Below the pieces are notes generated by a model. It saw only the letters and a list, made by a program, of their open reading frames with translations, was not told the origin of the DNA and ran no database searches. DNA of 64,000 nt from Myxococcota bacterium (lineage in GTDB: Bacteria > Myxococcota_A > UBA9160 > UBA6930). The position numbers were made by a program, and so were the translations under genes. Shown here piece by piece: positions 50,153 through 59,870 of the stretch. Location: NCBI GenBank assembly GCA_028277885.1, contig JANQFK010000086.1, positions 1-64,000 on the forward strand. The letters are read 5' to 3'. How positions within the stretch are numbered: position 1 is the stretch's first letter; each line of letters opens with the position of its first letter.

Positions 50153-50791
50153 TCATCGCCGGGAGGCCCGATCTCCGGTGAGCCGGGCCTGGGACAGGAT
50201 CTTGATCCACTCGGTCCTCATCTCCACCGGGATCCGTTGCCGACGCGCGCGCAGCGAGGCGCGGTGCACGCCCAGCCGGCCTTCGAGGAGACGCAGGATC
50301 TCGTGCTCCGGGTCGCCCCCGGAGCAGCCGTCGTGCTGCCACTCGTACATCGCGTCGCCGGGAGTCTCGTAGAGGGGCTTCCAGGTGAGCGCGGAGCAGC
50401 CGAGCTCGAGCTCCTCCCGGAGCTCGGCGGTCGCTTCCGCAACGGGCTCCTTCGAGCTGCCGCGGTAGACGAGCCGGCGCTCCACGCGGAACTCCCAGAG
50501 CAGCGGCTTCCGGGTCGCCACCGAGTCGACGGGCAGGTCACCGAGGACCGGCGCCTCGGAGACGAGAGGCGAGTCGGTCAGGGTGGGCAGGCCCCCCAGC
50601 GCGATGGACTCGGCGTAGTGGTCCGGCTCGTCCTCGACGGCCAGGAGCTTCCACGGGCGGTCGTCTCCTCGGATCTCGAGCCACTCCGCCGGCCGGTTGT
50701 CGAAGCGCGGCGCGATGGCGGTACCCGCCATGCAGGAGATCCCCGCGGCGGTCGTGAAGGAGAGCGCGAGCCCGAGGAGCGTCTTCGCCAA
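50153..50791 (-). CDS. Putative lipoprotein of unknown function
   Basis: A 212-residue protein with a signal peptide and a possible lipobox (TTAAGISCMAG). The body has VERRLVYRGSSKEPVAEATA and a Cys pair (ELGCSALTWKP, QHDGCSGGD), with a basic C-terminus. No family recognised. It lies 11 bp after the end of the frameshifted DUF4136 gene, same strand. Confidence 0.6.
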   Translation of the reverse strand: MAKTLLGLALSFTTAAGISCMAGTAIAPRFDNRPAEWLEIRGDDRPWKLLAVEDEPDHYAESIALGGLPTLTDSPLVSEAPVLGDLPVDSVATRKPLLWEFRVERRLVYRGSSKEPVAEATAELREELELGCSALTWKPLYETPGDAMYEWQHDGCSGGDPEHEILRLLEGRLGVHRASLRARRQRIPVEMRTEWIKILSQARLTGDRASRR

Positions 50792-50802
50792 GGGTCCTCC
50801 CG

Positions 50803-51266
50803 CTACGGGCTCGGCGGGAACTGGGCGAGCACGGACTGGATCGCCTTGCGGATCTCCGCCTCGGGCTCCATGGAGTCGTACCAGGTCTCGAAGGCGAGGC
50901 CGTGCCAGACGGGGCGCTGCGAGGTGGGATCCACGAGCTCGATCACGATCCCGGCGTACTCGCCCCGGGGGTCGCCGAGCCGCTCATCTTGACCTTCGCC
51001 CTCCGCCCCATGTCGAAGCGGACGAGCAGGTCCGCGCGCCCCGCGTCGGTGAAGCGGAAGCCCTTCGCGGCGAGCAGGGTGCGGATCTCCCCTTCGGCGA
51101 CGGCGCGGTTCGCCTCGGTGCCACCGCGCCCCTTCGTGAAGCCGAGGCTCCGGGACGTCTCGAAGCTGGCCTCGGGATCGTAGAAGACGTCGTTCTGGAG
51201 CTGGCTCGCGCAGGCACCGAGGACCAGCGCGATTCCGAGGCAGACCGGGAGACGGGCGCGAGACAT
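50803..51266 (-). pseudogene. DUF4136 lipoprotein gene with a frameshift
   Basis: The N-terminal part (from ATG at 51266, GGAGGAA upstream; lipobox LVLGACAS; ADLLVRFDMGRRAKVKMSG) and the C-terminal part (GDPRGEYAGIVIELVDP, VWHGLAFETWYDSMEPEAE) both match DUF4136 but are in different frames. The break falls between about 50943 and 50990, near CCCCGGGGG at 50964-50972. One lost base explains it: a true mutation, a sequencing error, or a programmed -1 shift. Confidence 0.75.
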
Positions 51267-51292
51267 GGATTTCCTCCGCTTCGGGGCGTGGA

Positions 51293-52735
51293 TCAGTTCG
51301 TCGGAAGGAGAGCGTCGGGCGACCAGCCGCCGCCGAGGGCACGGTAGATGCTCACGAGGTTCTGGACCACGAGGCCCTCGCTCGCGGCCAGGGCATCCTC
51401 CTGCTCGAAGAGCGTCCGCTGGGTGTCGAGGACGTTCTGGAAGTCCGTGAGGCCGGTGCGGTAGAGCGTGTCCACCAGACTCACCGCCTGGCGCGCCGCC
51501 AGCACCGAGCGCTCCAGGGCGTCGCGGCGCACGCTCTCCTGGACGAAGGCCACCAGGGAGTTCTCGACGTCCTCCAGGGCGAGCAGCACGGTGTTCTCGT
51601 AGCGGGCAAGGAGCTGCTCGGTGAGGGCGTCCTGCACCCGGATGTTGTTCCGCACGCGGCCGCCGTCGAAGAGGTTCCAACGGAACGCCGGCCCGAACGC
51701 GAAGGCCCGGCTCGGCGAGGTGAGGAAGTCGTTGGCGCGGATGGCGTCGAAGGCGAACTGTCCCACCAGGCTGAAGCGGGGGTACAGGTCCGCCTGGGCG
51801 ACGCCGATCTGGGCCGTCTGGGCGGCGAGCGCCCGCTCGGCCCGGCGCACGTCGGGCCGCTGGCGCAGCAGCTCCGTGGGGACGCCCACCATCACCTCGG
51901 GCGGAGCCGCGGGAATCTCGGCCGGCGCCGCGAGCTGAGCGTAGAGCGTGGCCGGCGGCTCGCCGAGCAGCACGCCGAGGCGGTGCACCGCCGCGGCCAG
52001 GGCCTGGCGGAGCTGGGGAATGAAGGCCTCGGTGCTGGCCAGGTTCTGCTCGGCCTGGCGCACGTCGAGGTCGCCCACCAGGCCGGCGCGGTTGCGGTCC
52101 GAGGTGAGCTGGAGCGAGCCGCGCTGGGTCTCGACGTTGCCCTCGGCGAAGCGGATCCGGGCCTGGAAGGAGCGGACGTCGACGTACACCGTCGCCACCT
52201 CGGCGTAGAGCAGGACCAGGACGTCACGGTAGTCCTCGACCGAGGCCCCGAAGCCCGCCTCGGCGGACTCCACGGAGCGGGTGATGCGGCCCCAGAGGTC
52301 GATCTCCCAGCTCGAGTCGACCCCGAGGGAGAGGAGGTTGTCGCTCCGGTTGCCGGGCGGAACGACCATGGGAAAGGTGCCCTCGCTCAGGCGGTCGCGC
52401 TGGGCGGCGCCGGTCCCGTCGACATCGGGGAAGCGCTCGCCCGACGCGATGCCGAGCCGGGCCCGCGACTCCTGGATGCGGGCGACGGCCTCGCGCAGGT
52501 CGAAGTTCCCGGCACCCGCGCGCTCGATCAGGTCGTCGAGCAGCGGGTCGTCGAGCACGGTCCACCAGGTGCGCAGGCCCGCCTCGCCCCGGGCGAGCCC
52601 CTCCACGAGCTGCTGGTGCCAGCGGTCCGGCGTCTCCGGCTGGGGAGCCTCGTAGTCGGGCCCCACGGTGACGCATCCGCCGAGCAGGACGAGCAGGAGG
52701 AGCGGCGAGGAGCCGGTACGGGCGCGGGGGGCCAT
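51293..52735 (-). CDS. NodT/OprM-family outer-membrane efflux lipoprotein
   Basis: A 480-residue TolC-like factor. I use the ATG at 52735 (MAPRARTGSS); a longer start at 52771 is possible. Lipobox LLGGCVTVGPDY. Two repeated outer-membrane efflux halves are seen: WWTVLDDPLLDDLIERAGAG, SWEIDLWGRITRSVESAEAG, RPDVRRAERALAAQTAQIGV and TLYRTGLTDFQNVLDTQRTL. It forms the outer-membrane channel of a tripartite pump. The inner-membrane pump and adaptor are not next to it. Confidence 0.88.
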   Translation of the reverse strand: MAPRARTGSSPLLLLVLLGGCVTVGPDYEAPQPETPDRWHQQLVEGLARGEAGLRTWWTVLDDPLLDDLIERAGAGNFDLREAVARIQESRARLGIASGERFPDVDGTGAAQRDRLSEGTFPMVVPPGNRSDNLLSLGVDSSWEIDLWGRITRSVESAEAGFGASVEDYRDVLVLLYAEVATVYVDVRSFQARIRFAEGNVETQRGSLQLTSDRNRAGLVGDLDVRQAEQNLASTEAFIPQLRQALAAAVHRLGVLLGEPPATLYAQLAAPAEIPAAPPEVMVGVPTELLRQRPDVRRAERALAAQTAQIGVAQADLYPRFSLVGQFAFDAIRANDFLTSPSRAFAFGPAFRWNLFDGGRVRNNIRVQDALTEQLLARYENTVLLALEDVENSLVAFVQESVRRDALERSVLAARQAVSLVDTLYRTGLTDFQNVLDTQRTLFEQEDALAASEGLVVQNLVSIYRALGGGWSPDALLPTN

Positions 52736-52748
52736 GGCGGCGGGGAGC

Positions 52749-54467
52749 CTAGCCCAGCGACCTCGCCGCATCTGCCCGCGGGACCTCGGCCTCGGGCACG
52801 TCCGAGGCCACCGTCTTGGCGATGCGCTTGGCGAAGTAGTAGATGCGCTTGAAGACCTCGATCACTTCGGCCTCGAGCCGGTACTTGGTGAGGCCCCCCG
52901 GCTCGCCCGCCGCCAGGCGACCGGCCAGGTAGGTCTCCAGCGCGTCCGCCTGCTCGACCACCGTCCGCTTGGCCTCGATCACCCGTCTCGCCTCCTCCCG
53001 ATCCTCCTCCACGAAGGCGCGCACCGCCTGGCTGGCGGCCTCTTCGATCCGGGCGCGGAACTCCCGGAGCCGCTTCAGGGTCTCGTCGCTCACCGTGAGC
53101 CGTTGCTGGGAGAGCTCGGCCACGATGGCGGCGGCGTTCACCCCGATGGTGTCGGCCGCGTTGTGGAGATGGTTCGCCACGGCGAGGGACCTCTCGAGCT
53201 CCTCGGTCTCTCGCGCGCTGAGCTGTCGCCCGAGGAGGCGACGCGCGTAGTCGAGGATCGACTCGTGGAGCACCCGCACGTCCTCGACCGCGGCGTCCAC
53301 CGTCGCGCGGTCGAAGGCGCCGGCCTCGGGGCGATAGCGCAGCGCCTCGAGCACCTCGCCCACCACCTCGCCGAGGTGCCCGATCTCGAGGCGCAGCCGG
53401 TCGAGGCCCAGGGAGGGCGTGTCCAGGTAGACGTCCTCGAGGAAGCGGGGCCGCGCGCGCTCGGGCACCTCGGCCGGCCGCTCGGGGACCAGCCAGATCA
53501 CGAGCCGGGCGATGGGGCCCGTGAAGCCGATGAAGGCCACGGTGTTGGCGATGTTGAAGGCGCTGTGGGCATTGGCGATCTGGCGCGGGGTCTCGGCCGC
53601 CAGGCGCGCGGCGCCGGCGAGCTCGGGCGAGGCGGGCGAGATGCGGCGAACGAACTCAGCGAGCTCGGGGATGAGCGCGACCCAGACGAGCGCCCCGGCC
53701 ACGTTGAAGAGCACGTGGATCGTGGCGGCCTGGACGGCCGCCCGCGGCTTCCCCAGCGTGGCGAGCGGCGCCGTCACGCAGGTGCCGATGTTGGCGCCCA
53801 GGGCCAGCGCGATGCCGGCCTCGAGGGTGATGAAGCCCTGGCTCGCCAGCACGATCACGATGCCCGTGGTCGCCGAGGAGCTCTGCACCAGGGCCGTGAA
53901 GAGCGCGGACGCCAGCATGGCGAGCAGCGGCCGGTGGATGTCCTGCATGGCGGTGATGAAGGGCTCGTAGCTCCGCAGCGGCCTGGTTCCGTCGCTCATC
54001 AGGTCCATGCCGAAGAAGATCAGGCCGAGCCCCATGATGATGGACCCGACCTGACGGACCTTCTCCCGTCCGCTCAGGAACTGCATCCCGAAGCCGAAGG
54101 CGATCAGCACCAGGGCGTACTGGGTCACCTTGAAGGCGATGATCTGGGCCGTGATGGTGGTGCCGACGTTGGCGCCCATGATGACGCCCACGGACTGGGA
54201 GACCGACATCAGGCCCGCGGTGATGAAGCCCACCACCAGCACCGTGGTGACCGAGGAGGACTGGATCACCGCGGTCACGAAGGCCCCGGTGAAGGCCGCC
54301 GTGAAGCGGTTCCTCGTGAGCCGGCCGAGCAGGCGACGCATGCCGTCGCCCGCCACCGCCTTCATGGAGTCGGTCATCTGCTCCATGCCGAACAGGAAGA
54401 TGGCGAGGCCGCCGAGCAGGCCGATCAGGACGGCGGAGACGTCGAGGGAGGTCGCGGTGGCGTCCAT
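52749..54467 (-). CDS. Na/Pi cotransporter family protein with PhoU-like C-domain
   Basis: A 572-residue protein. The membrane part has the inverted repeat typical of the family, with AVIQSSSVTTVLVVG and ALVQSSSATTGIVIV, plus GANVGTTIT and GANIGTCVT. The C-terminal 220 residues are helical and PhoU-like (AVANHLHNAADTIGVNAAAI). It imports phosphate with Na+ or regulates its uptake at the inner membrane. It ends 13 bp before the NodT start. Confidence 0.87.
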   Translation of the reverse strand: MDATATSLDVSAVLIGLLGGLAIFLFGMEQMTDSMKAVAGDGMRRLLGRLTRNRFTAAFTGAFVTAVIQSSSVTTVLVVGFITAGLMSVSQSVGVIMGANVGTTITAQIIAFKVTQYALVLIAFGFGMQFLSGREKVRQVGSIIMGLGLIFFGMDLMSDGTRPLRSYEPFITAMQDIHRPLLAMLASALFTALVQSSSATTGIVIVLASQGFITLEAGIALALGANIGTCVTAPLATLGKPRAAVQAATIHVLFNVAGALVWVALIPELAEFVRRISPASPELAGAARLAAETPRQIANAHSAFNIANTVAFIGFTGPIARLVIWLVPERPAEVPERARPRFLEDVYLDTPSLGLDRLRLEIGHLGEVVGEVLEALRYRPEAGAFDRATVDAAVEDVRVLHESILDYARRLLGRQLSARETEELERSLAVANHLHNAADTIGVNAAAIVAELSQQRLTVSDETLKRLREFRARIEEAASQAVRAFVEEDREEARRVIEAKRTVVEQADALETYLAGRLAAGEPGGLTKYRLEAEVIEVFKRIYYFAKRIAKTVASDVPEAEVPRADAARSLG

Positions 54468-54515
54468 GGGGGGCTCCCGAAGCGTGCGACGGAGGGAACC
54501 GTCGCGGCTCCGACC

Positions 54516-56150
54516 CTATCCCAGGTCGCGCAGCCTCCGGTAGAGGCGGATCAACGCGTTGGTGGACGCGTCGTGCCCCAGCTCGGGCTGGACCGCGGCG
54601 GTGAGCTCGGGGGCGATCCGCCCCGCCAGCACCTTGCCGAGCTCGACGCCCCACTGGTCGAAGGAGTTCACGTTCCACACCACGCCCTGGACGAAGACCT
54701 TGTGCTCGTAGAGCGCGACCAGCGCGCCGAGCACCCGGGGCGTGAGCCGCTCGGCCAGGATCGTGGTGCTGGGCCGGTTGCCCGGGAACGTGCGGTGGGG
54801 CACCAGCTCCGGCGCCACGCCCTCGGCCGCCACCTCCTCGGCGGTCCTGCCGAAGGCCAGCGCCTCGCCCTGGGCGAACAGGTTCGCGGCGAGCAGGTCG
54901 TGGTGTGCACCGTTCGGGTTCAGGCTGTGGGCGAAGCCGATGAAGTCGATCGGGACCAGGTGGGTGCCCTGGTGGAGCAGCTGGAAGAAGGAGTGCTGGC
55001 CGTTGGTGCCGGGCTCGCCGAACAGGATCGGCGCCGTGGTGCAGCCCACCGGGCTGCCGTCCCGGTCCACCCCCTTGCCGTTGCTCTCCATGTCGAGCTG
55101 CTGGAGGTAGGCGGGGAAGCGGTGCAGGTACTGGTCGTAGGGGATCACGGCGTGGGCGGTGGCGCCCAGGAAGCCCGAGTACCAGACGCCCAGCAGGCCG
55201 AGCAGCACCGGCGCGTTGGCGTCCAGCGGCGCCGTGCGGAAGTGCTCGTCCATGGCGTGGAAGCCGGCCAGCAGCTCGCGGAAGCGCTCGGGCCCGATGG
55301 CCATCATGAGCGAGAGGCCGATCGCCGAATCCAGCGAGTAGCGCCCGCCCACCCAGTCCCAGAAGCCGAACATGTTGGCCGGGTCGATCCCGAAGGCCGT
55401 CACCTCGGCGGCGTTGGTGGAGACCGCCACGAAGTGCCGCGCCACGGCGGCCTCGTCGCCGAGGGCGGCCAGGCACCACTCGCGCGCGCTGCGCGCGTTG
55501 GTGAGGGTCTCGAGGGTGGTGAAGGTCTTGGAGGAGACGATGAAGAGCGTCTCGGCCGGGTCGAGGTCGCGCACGCGCTCGGCGAGGTCCGTGCCGTCCA
55601 CGTTGGAGACGAAGCGCAGGGTGAGGTCGCGGTCCGCGTAGTGGCGCAGCGCCTCGCTGGCCATGACGGGCCCGAGGTCCGAGCCGCCGATCCCGACGTT
55701 CACCACGTTGCGGATGCGCCGGCCGGTGTGTCCCTTCCAGGCCCCCGAGCGCACCGCCTCGCTGAACTCCGCCATGCGGTCCAGCACGGCGTGGACGTCG
55801 GGCACCACGTCGTGGCCGTCCACCGCGATGCGGCCGTCTCGCGGCGCGCGCAGCGCCACGTGGAGCACCGCGCGCCCCTCGGTGGTGTTGATGCGCTCGC
55901 CGCCGAACATGGCCTCGATGCGCGAGGCGAGGCCGGCCTGGCGGGCCAGGTCGCACAGGAGGCCGAGGGTCTCGGCGGTGACGCGGTTCTTCGAGTAGTC
56001 CAGGTGGAGGCCCGCGGCCTCCAGGGTGAAGCGCTCCGCACGCCCCGGATCCTCGGCGAACAGCGTTCGCAGGTGGGTGGTGCCGATCTCGGACCGGTGC
56101 GCCTCGAGGGCCTTCCAGGCCGGCGAGGCGGTGACGGGGCCGGCGCTCAT
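54516..56150 (-). CDS. pgi: Glucose-6-phosphate isomerase
   Basis: A 544-residue Pgi, near the usual 549. ATG at 56150. Signature segments [49 protein letters not shown] (catalytic His) and a C-terminal [16 protein letters not shown] are complete. It interconverts glucose-6-phosphate and fructose-6-phosphate in glycolysis. It is divergent from rpiA across 82 bp, so central sugar phosphate genes are paired here. Confidence 0.95.
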   Translation of the reverse strand: MSAGPVTASPAWKALEAHRSEIGTTHLRTLFAEDPGRAERFTLEAAGLHLDYSKNRVTAETLGLLCDLARQAGLASRIEAMFGGERINTTEGRAVLHVALRAPRDGRIAVDGHDVVPDVHAVLDRMAEFSEAVRSGAWKGHTGRRIRNVVNVGIGGSDLGPVMASEALRHYADRDLTLRFVSNVDGTDLAERVRDLDPAETLFIVSSKTFTTLETLTNARSAREWCLAALGDEAAVARHFVAVSTNAAEVTAFGIDPANMFGFWDWVGGRYSLDSAIGLSLMMAIGPERFRELLAGFHAMDEHFRTAPLDANAPVLLGLLGVWYSGFLGATAHAVIPYDQYLHRFPAYLQQLDMESNGKGVDRDGSPVGCTTAPILFGEPGTNGQHSFFQLLHQGTHLVPIDFIGFAHSLNPNGAHHDLLAANLFAQGEALAFGRTAEEVAAEGVAPELVPHRTFPGNRPSTTILAERLTPRVLGALVALYEHKVFVQGVVWNVNSFDQWGVELGKVLAGRIAPELTAAVQPELGHDASTNALIRLYRRLRDLG

Positions 56151-56232
56151 GGACACGGAGGATAGACGAAGCCCCGGGACCGGCACGGCAACGGGTCGCT
56201 ATGCTCGGGCGTCTTCCGACGGGAGTGCCCGG

Positions 56233-56889
56233 ATGGACCAGGACAGCGCCAAGCAGGCGGTGGGGCGACGCGCCGCGGAGCTCGTGAAGGACGGCATGCG
56301 GGTCGGCCTCGGCACGGGCTCGACGGTGCGCTGGACCGTTCTGGCCCTCGGCGAGCGCAAGCCCGACGTGGTGTGCGTCGCCACCTCGCGCCAGACCGAG
56401 GAGCTCGCGAGCGGGGCCGGCCTGCGGCTCGTGTCACCCGACGAGGCGGGGGCGCTCGACGTCGCCATCGACGGCGCCGACGAGATCGACCCCGGCTGGA
56501 ACCTCGTGAAGGGCGGCGGCGGCGCGCTGACCCGGGAGAAGGTGGTGGCCCAGATGGCCGCGCGCTTCGTGGTGGTGGCCGACGAGTCCAAGCTGGTGAC
56601 CGAGCTCGGCGGCTTCGGGCTGCCCCTCGAGGTGCTGCCCTTCGCGCCCGGCGTGGTCTCGGATCGCGTCCTCGCTCTGGGCGCCACGACGGTCACCCGC
56701 CGCGAGGCGGCCAGCGACAACGGCAACCTGCTCCTGGATGCCGCCTTCGGGCGCATCCCCGACCCCGCCGCCCTGGCGGCCCGGCTCGCCGGCATCCCCG
56801 GCCTGGTGGAGCACGGCCTGTTCCTCGCCGACTGCGTCTCCGACGTGCTCGTCGCCGGCGAGTCCGGTGTGCGGGAGCTCGTGCGGTGA
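56233..56889 (+). CDS. rpiA: Ribose-5-phosphate isomerase A
   Basis: A 218-residue RpiA. Motifs are GLGTGSTVRWTVLAL, DVAIDGADEIDPGWNLVKGG (catalytic Asp residues), GGGALTREKVVA (Lys) and the C-terminal GLVEHGLFLADCVSDVLVAG. It interconverts ribose-5-phosphate and ribulose-5-phosphate. The TGA overlaps the GTG of the DUF4136 gene. Confidence 0.95.
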   Translation: MDQDSAKQAVGRRAAELVKDGMRVGLGTGSTVRWTVLALGERKPDVVCVATSRQTEELASGAGLRLVSPDEAGALDVAIDGADEIDPGWNLVKGGGGALTREKVVAQMAARFVVVADESKLVTELGGFGLPLEVLPFAPGVVSDRVLALGATTVTRREAASDNGNLLLDAAFGRIPDPAALAARLAGIPGLVEHGLFLADCVSDVLVAGESGVRELVR

Positions 56890-57452
56890 CGCCCGCCCGC
56901 TGGCTCGCCGCGCTGGTCGTCGCCGCGGTCGCCGTCTCCTGCACCCCCTTCCGGGTCGCCTACGACTTCGATCCCTCCGCCGACTTCGGCGCCCTGCGCA
57001 GCTACGCCTGGCTGCCGGGCCTCCAGCCGCCCACCGGCGACCCGCGCGTCGACAACAGCATCGTGGACTCGCGGATCCGCGCCGCCGTGGACACGAGGCT
57101 CGCCGCCATGGGCTACGCCAAGGACTTCCCCGAGCGTGCCGACTTCCTCGTCGCCTACCACGCCGCCGTCGCCGAGAAGATCGACGTCGAGACGATCGAC
57201 CGGTACTACGGCCCGGGCCCCCGCTGGGCCGGGGTGGTGGTGACCGACACCGTGGTGACGGAGTACGAGGAGGGCACCCTGCTCCTCGACGTGGTGGATC
57301 GCGGCAGCCGCAAGCTGCTCTGGCGCGGCTCGGTGCAGGCGCGCCTCGACCGCCAGGCGAGCCCCGCCGAGCGCAGCGGGCGCGTCCAGGTCGCCGTGGA
57401 CGAGATGCTCGCGAGGTTCCCGCCCCCGGAGACCCGGGCCGAGGCCCCCTGA
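56886..57452 (+). CDS. DUF4136 lipoprotein
   Basis: A 188-residue lipoprotein, GTG start overlapping rpiA. Lipobox VAVSCTP. DUF4136 pattern: YDFDPSADFGALRSYAWLPG, MGYAKDFPERADFLVAYHAA and a C-terminal VQVAVDEMLARFPPP. Intact, unlike the 50803-51266 copy. Envelope protein of unknown role. Confidence 0.82.
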   Translation: MTPARWLAALVVAAVAVSCTPFRVAYDFDPSADFGALRSYAWLPGLQPPTGDPRVDNSIVDSRIRAAVDTRLAAMGYAKDFPERADFLVAYHAAVAEKIDVETIDRYYGPGPRWAGVVVTDTVVTEYEEGTLLLDVVDRGSRKLLWRGSVQARLDRQASPAERSGRVQVAVDEMLARFPPPETRAEAP

Positions 57453-57513
57453 CCCCGGCGCCCCCGAGGCCCCGGCTGCGTTACGCTCCTCGGGCTCGCA
57501 CAGGAGATCGCCG

Positions 57514-57831
57514 ATGAAGGCCCCGGCCTGGATCCTGCTCCCCGCTCTCGCGCTCCCGCTCTGGGCCCGGCCCGCCGCGGCGACCCGCTGCAGCGAGTGG
57601 ACGCGGCTCCCTGCCCAGCAGAAGACCGCGGCCATCCAGGGGCTCGCCGCCGATCTGGCCCGCAACAACCGGGTCCGGCAGACCAGCGTGAACGGCGTCG
57701 CGCTCCAGCAGTGCCTCGAGAAGAGGGTGCGGGCCATCCAGCTCGACTTCGACGCCGCCTGCGCGGAGTCGACGGACCTGCAGACGCTGAACCGCATCTT
57801 CCGGCACCACGCCTGGAGCTGCGTGCGATGA
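57514..57831 (+). CDS. Small exported cysteine-containing protein
   Basis: A 105-residue protein with a signal peptide (ILLPALALPLWARPAAA) and three cysteines in the mature part (TRCSEW, QQCLEKRV, DAACAES) plus a fourth at SCVR, so two disulfides are possible. No family recognised. The stop overlaps the DUF3313 gene (ATGA). Confidence 0.65.
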   Translation: MKAPAWILLPALALPLWARPAAATRCSEWTRLPAQQKTAAIQGLAADLARNNRVRQTSVNGVALQQCLEKRVRAIQLDFDAACAESTDLQTLNRIFRHHAWSCVR

Positions 57832-58502
57832 GGGCGACCGCACTGGCCGTCGCGCTCTCGCTGTGCGCCTGCGCGACCACGGAGCGGACCGGGCTCGCGA
57901 AGCCCTCGGGCTTCCTCGGCGACTACTCCCGGCTGAGCGGCGGCGGGGAGGAGCAGGCCGCGCTGGTGTACATCGAGCCGGGCGCGGACTTCGCGCGCTA
58001 CCACAGCGTCCTGGTCGAGCCCGTGGTGGCCTGGAAGGGCGGTGACAGCCAGCTCCAGGACGTGCCCCGGGAGGAGCTCTTCGGCCTGGTGAACCACCTC
58101 GACGCCGCGCTGCGCGAGCAGCTCGCCATCCCGTTCAAGGTGGTCGAGCGCCCCGGGCCCGGCGTGCTCCGGCTGCGGACCGCCATCACCGAGGCGCGGG
58201 CCTCGCCCGTCGTCCTCGACATCGCCTCCACGGTGCTGCCCCCGGCGCGCCTGCTGAGCGCCGCCAAGAAGCTCGCCACGGGCACCGAGGCCTTCGTGGG
58301 CCGCGCCGCCATCGAGGTGGAGATCCTCGACGGCCTGACCGGCGAGCGCCTGGTCGCGGCGGTGGACGAGCGCGCCGGCACCAAGACCCTGAGCGGCGCG
58401 GCGCGCACCTGGGGCGACGTCGAGGCCGCCTTCGACGACTGGGCGCGCGTCATCGCCCAGCGGCTCGCGACCCTGCGCGCCCTCGACGCGACGCTCGAGT
58501 GA
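57828..58502 (+). CDS. DUF3313 lipoprotein
   Basis: A 224-residue lipoprotein. Lipobox SLCACATT. Motifs are PSGFLGDYSRLSGG, YHSVLVEPVVAWKGGDSQL, GPGVLRLRTAITEARASPV, GTEAFVGRAAIEVEILDGLT and RTWGDVEAAFDDWA. Third DUF3313 copy of the window, closest in pattern to the 46054 one. Function unknown. Confidence 0.82.
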   Translation: MRATALAVALSLCACATTERTGLAKPSGFLGDYSRLSGGGEEQAALVYIEPGADFARYHSVLVEPVVAWKGGDSQLQDVPREELFGLVNHLDAALREQLAIPFKVVERPGPGVLRLRTAITEARASPVVLDIASTVLPPARLLSAAKKLATGTEAFVGRAAIEVEILDGLTGERLVAAVDERAGTKTLSGAARTWGDVEAAFDDWARVIAQRLATLRALDATLE

Positions 58503-58517
58503 GGCGCGCCGCGGCCC

Positions 58518-59870
58518 TCAGAGCACCGGGATCTCGTAGTTCAGGATGATGCGGAACTGCGCGTTCGTCTCGGGCGCGCCGTTCTGCTGGACCACCGAGC
58601 CCCGGAGGCGCAGCCAGAAGCCGGGCAGCAGGCCCGCCTCGGGGCGCCAGTCCACGGTGAGGTCCCACTCCTGGCGATTGGGAAGCGAGCCCCCGTCCAC
58701 CGGGTCCCGCGCCCCGGCGCCCCGCGTGTAGCTCCCGAAGGCGCTCACGTCCCGAAGGCCGGCCACCCGGCCCGAGAGCGTCACGCCCAGCGCATCCTCG
58801 CCGGCCCGGTCGAAGTCCTCCTGCATGCGCGAGAGGTAGCTCGGCCGGCTGCCGAAGGGGCTGCGGATCCCCTCCTCCCCGTCCGTCGTGGTCGCGGCGA
58901 GGCTCAGGATGAGGCTCCGCCACCCGAAGGCCGCCCGAGCGCCCACGGTCCGCGTGTCGAAGGCCTCGCCGGTCAGCAGGTCCTCGCCCACGGAGCGCTG
59001 GTCCGTGAGCTGCAGCCCGAGCCGCACGCCCAGCTCGTCGCCCAGGTCGAGGTTCCAGTCCGCCTCGGCGTAGAAGATGTTCAGCACGTCCGGGACGTAG
59101 TGATCGATGAAGCCCAGCGAGAAGCGGTCGTCCGGGGACCAGCGCAGGCCGACGAAGGAGAGGTTCCGGTTCTTCGTCGCGACCCCCGCCCGGCGGGCGG
59201 GCGAGACGAAGTCGTCGTCGTTGCGCTCCTTCATGCCGGTGAGGTGACCGGCGCCGAAGCGGAGCGCGCCCTCGTTCTGCAGGAAGCTGACGCCCTCCAC
59301 GGTGCGGGGCGTCATGCGACTGTCCTGCCGGTTCACGTAGGGCAGCTCGAGGGAGTGGCGCCAGAGCGTGAGCCGGTTGCCCCGGTGCTCGAGCTTCACG
59401 AAGGCCTCGCCGAGGACCGTGTAGGGCCGCTGGCCCGGGCCCAGCAGCAGGCTCCCGTCGGTCTCCGCGGGGCCGTAGACGTCCTGGGAGTGGAACAGCT
59501 TCGCGCCGATGGAGAGCGTCTCCCGCCACAGGCCGGACTCGTAGTCGAGCCAGCCCCCCGCCGCCCAGGCCGCGTCCCGCGTGTCGCCCAGGTTGCGCCG
59601 GTTGAACACGTAGGTGCGCAGGTGGAGGAACGCCTTCGAGTCCCGCAGGAAGGGCGGCAGGTCCTTGAGCCGGCGCTTCAGGTTCGGGAAGAGGGTCGGC
59701 TTCCTCTCGGCCTCCTCGAACCCGCTCTCGAGGGGGCTCTCGAGCTCCTCGACGGAGTCGGGAGCGGGCTCGTGGTCGCGCTGGGACTCGGCGGCCCGGG
59801 CGCGCGTGGCCGCGAGCAGCGCAAGGGCGAGGGCGACGACGAGCGGGAGCGCGCTGGCCGCCCGTCTCAC
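58518..59870 (-). CDS. OprD-type outer-membrane porin
   Basis: A 450-residue protein. The GTG at 59870 overlaps the AsmA-like stop (GTGA). Signal peptide LPLVVALALALLAATRARAA. The OprD pattern is seen: LHLRTYVFNRRN, AAGGWLDYESGLWRETLSIG, LPYVNRQDSRMTPRTVEGVS, and alternating strands to a C-terminal INYEIPVL-type end (ILNYEIPVL). It takes up small substrates through the outer membrane; specificity unknown. Aromatic and steroid acids are possible given the genome content. Confidence 0.78.
   Translation of the reverse strand: MRRAASALPLVVALALALLAATRARAAESQRDHEPAPDSVEELESPLESGFEEAERKPTLFPNLKRRLKDLPPFLRDSKAFLHLRTYVFNRRNLGDTRDAAWAAGGWLDYESGLWRETLSIGAKLFHSQDVYGPAETDGSLLLGPGQRPYTVLGEAFVKLEHRGNRLTLWRHSLELPYVNRQDSRMTPRTVEGVSFLQNEGALRFGAGHLTGMKERNDDDFVSPARRAGVATKNRNLSFVGLRWSPDDRFSLGFIDHYVPDVLNIFYAEADWNLDLGDELGVRLGLQLTDQRSVGEDLLTGEAFDTRTVGARAAFGWRSLILSLAATTTDGEEGIRSPFGSRPSYLSRMQEDFDRAGEDALGVTLSGRVAGLRDVSAFGSYTRGAGARDPVDGGSLPNRQEWDLTVDWRPEAGLLPGFWLRLRGSVVQQNGAPETNAQFRIILNYEIPVL

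Noticed and set aside
50016-50342. Open frame of 108 codons on the minus strand after the lipase-like gene
   Set aside because: Arg/Pro-rich translation overlapping the end of the 50153-50791 gene in a different frame. The gap 50020-50152 holds nothing I can support.
52668-56165. Open frame of 1165 codons on the plus strand
   Set aside because: Antisense to the Na/Pi cotransporter and pgi genes, both with full family motifs. The translation is low-complexity.
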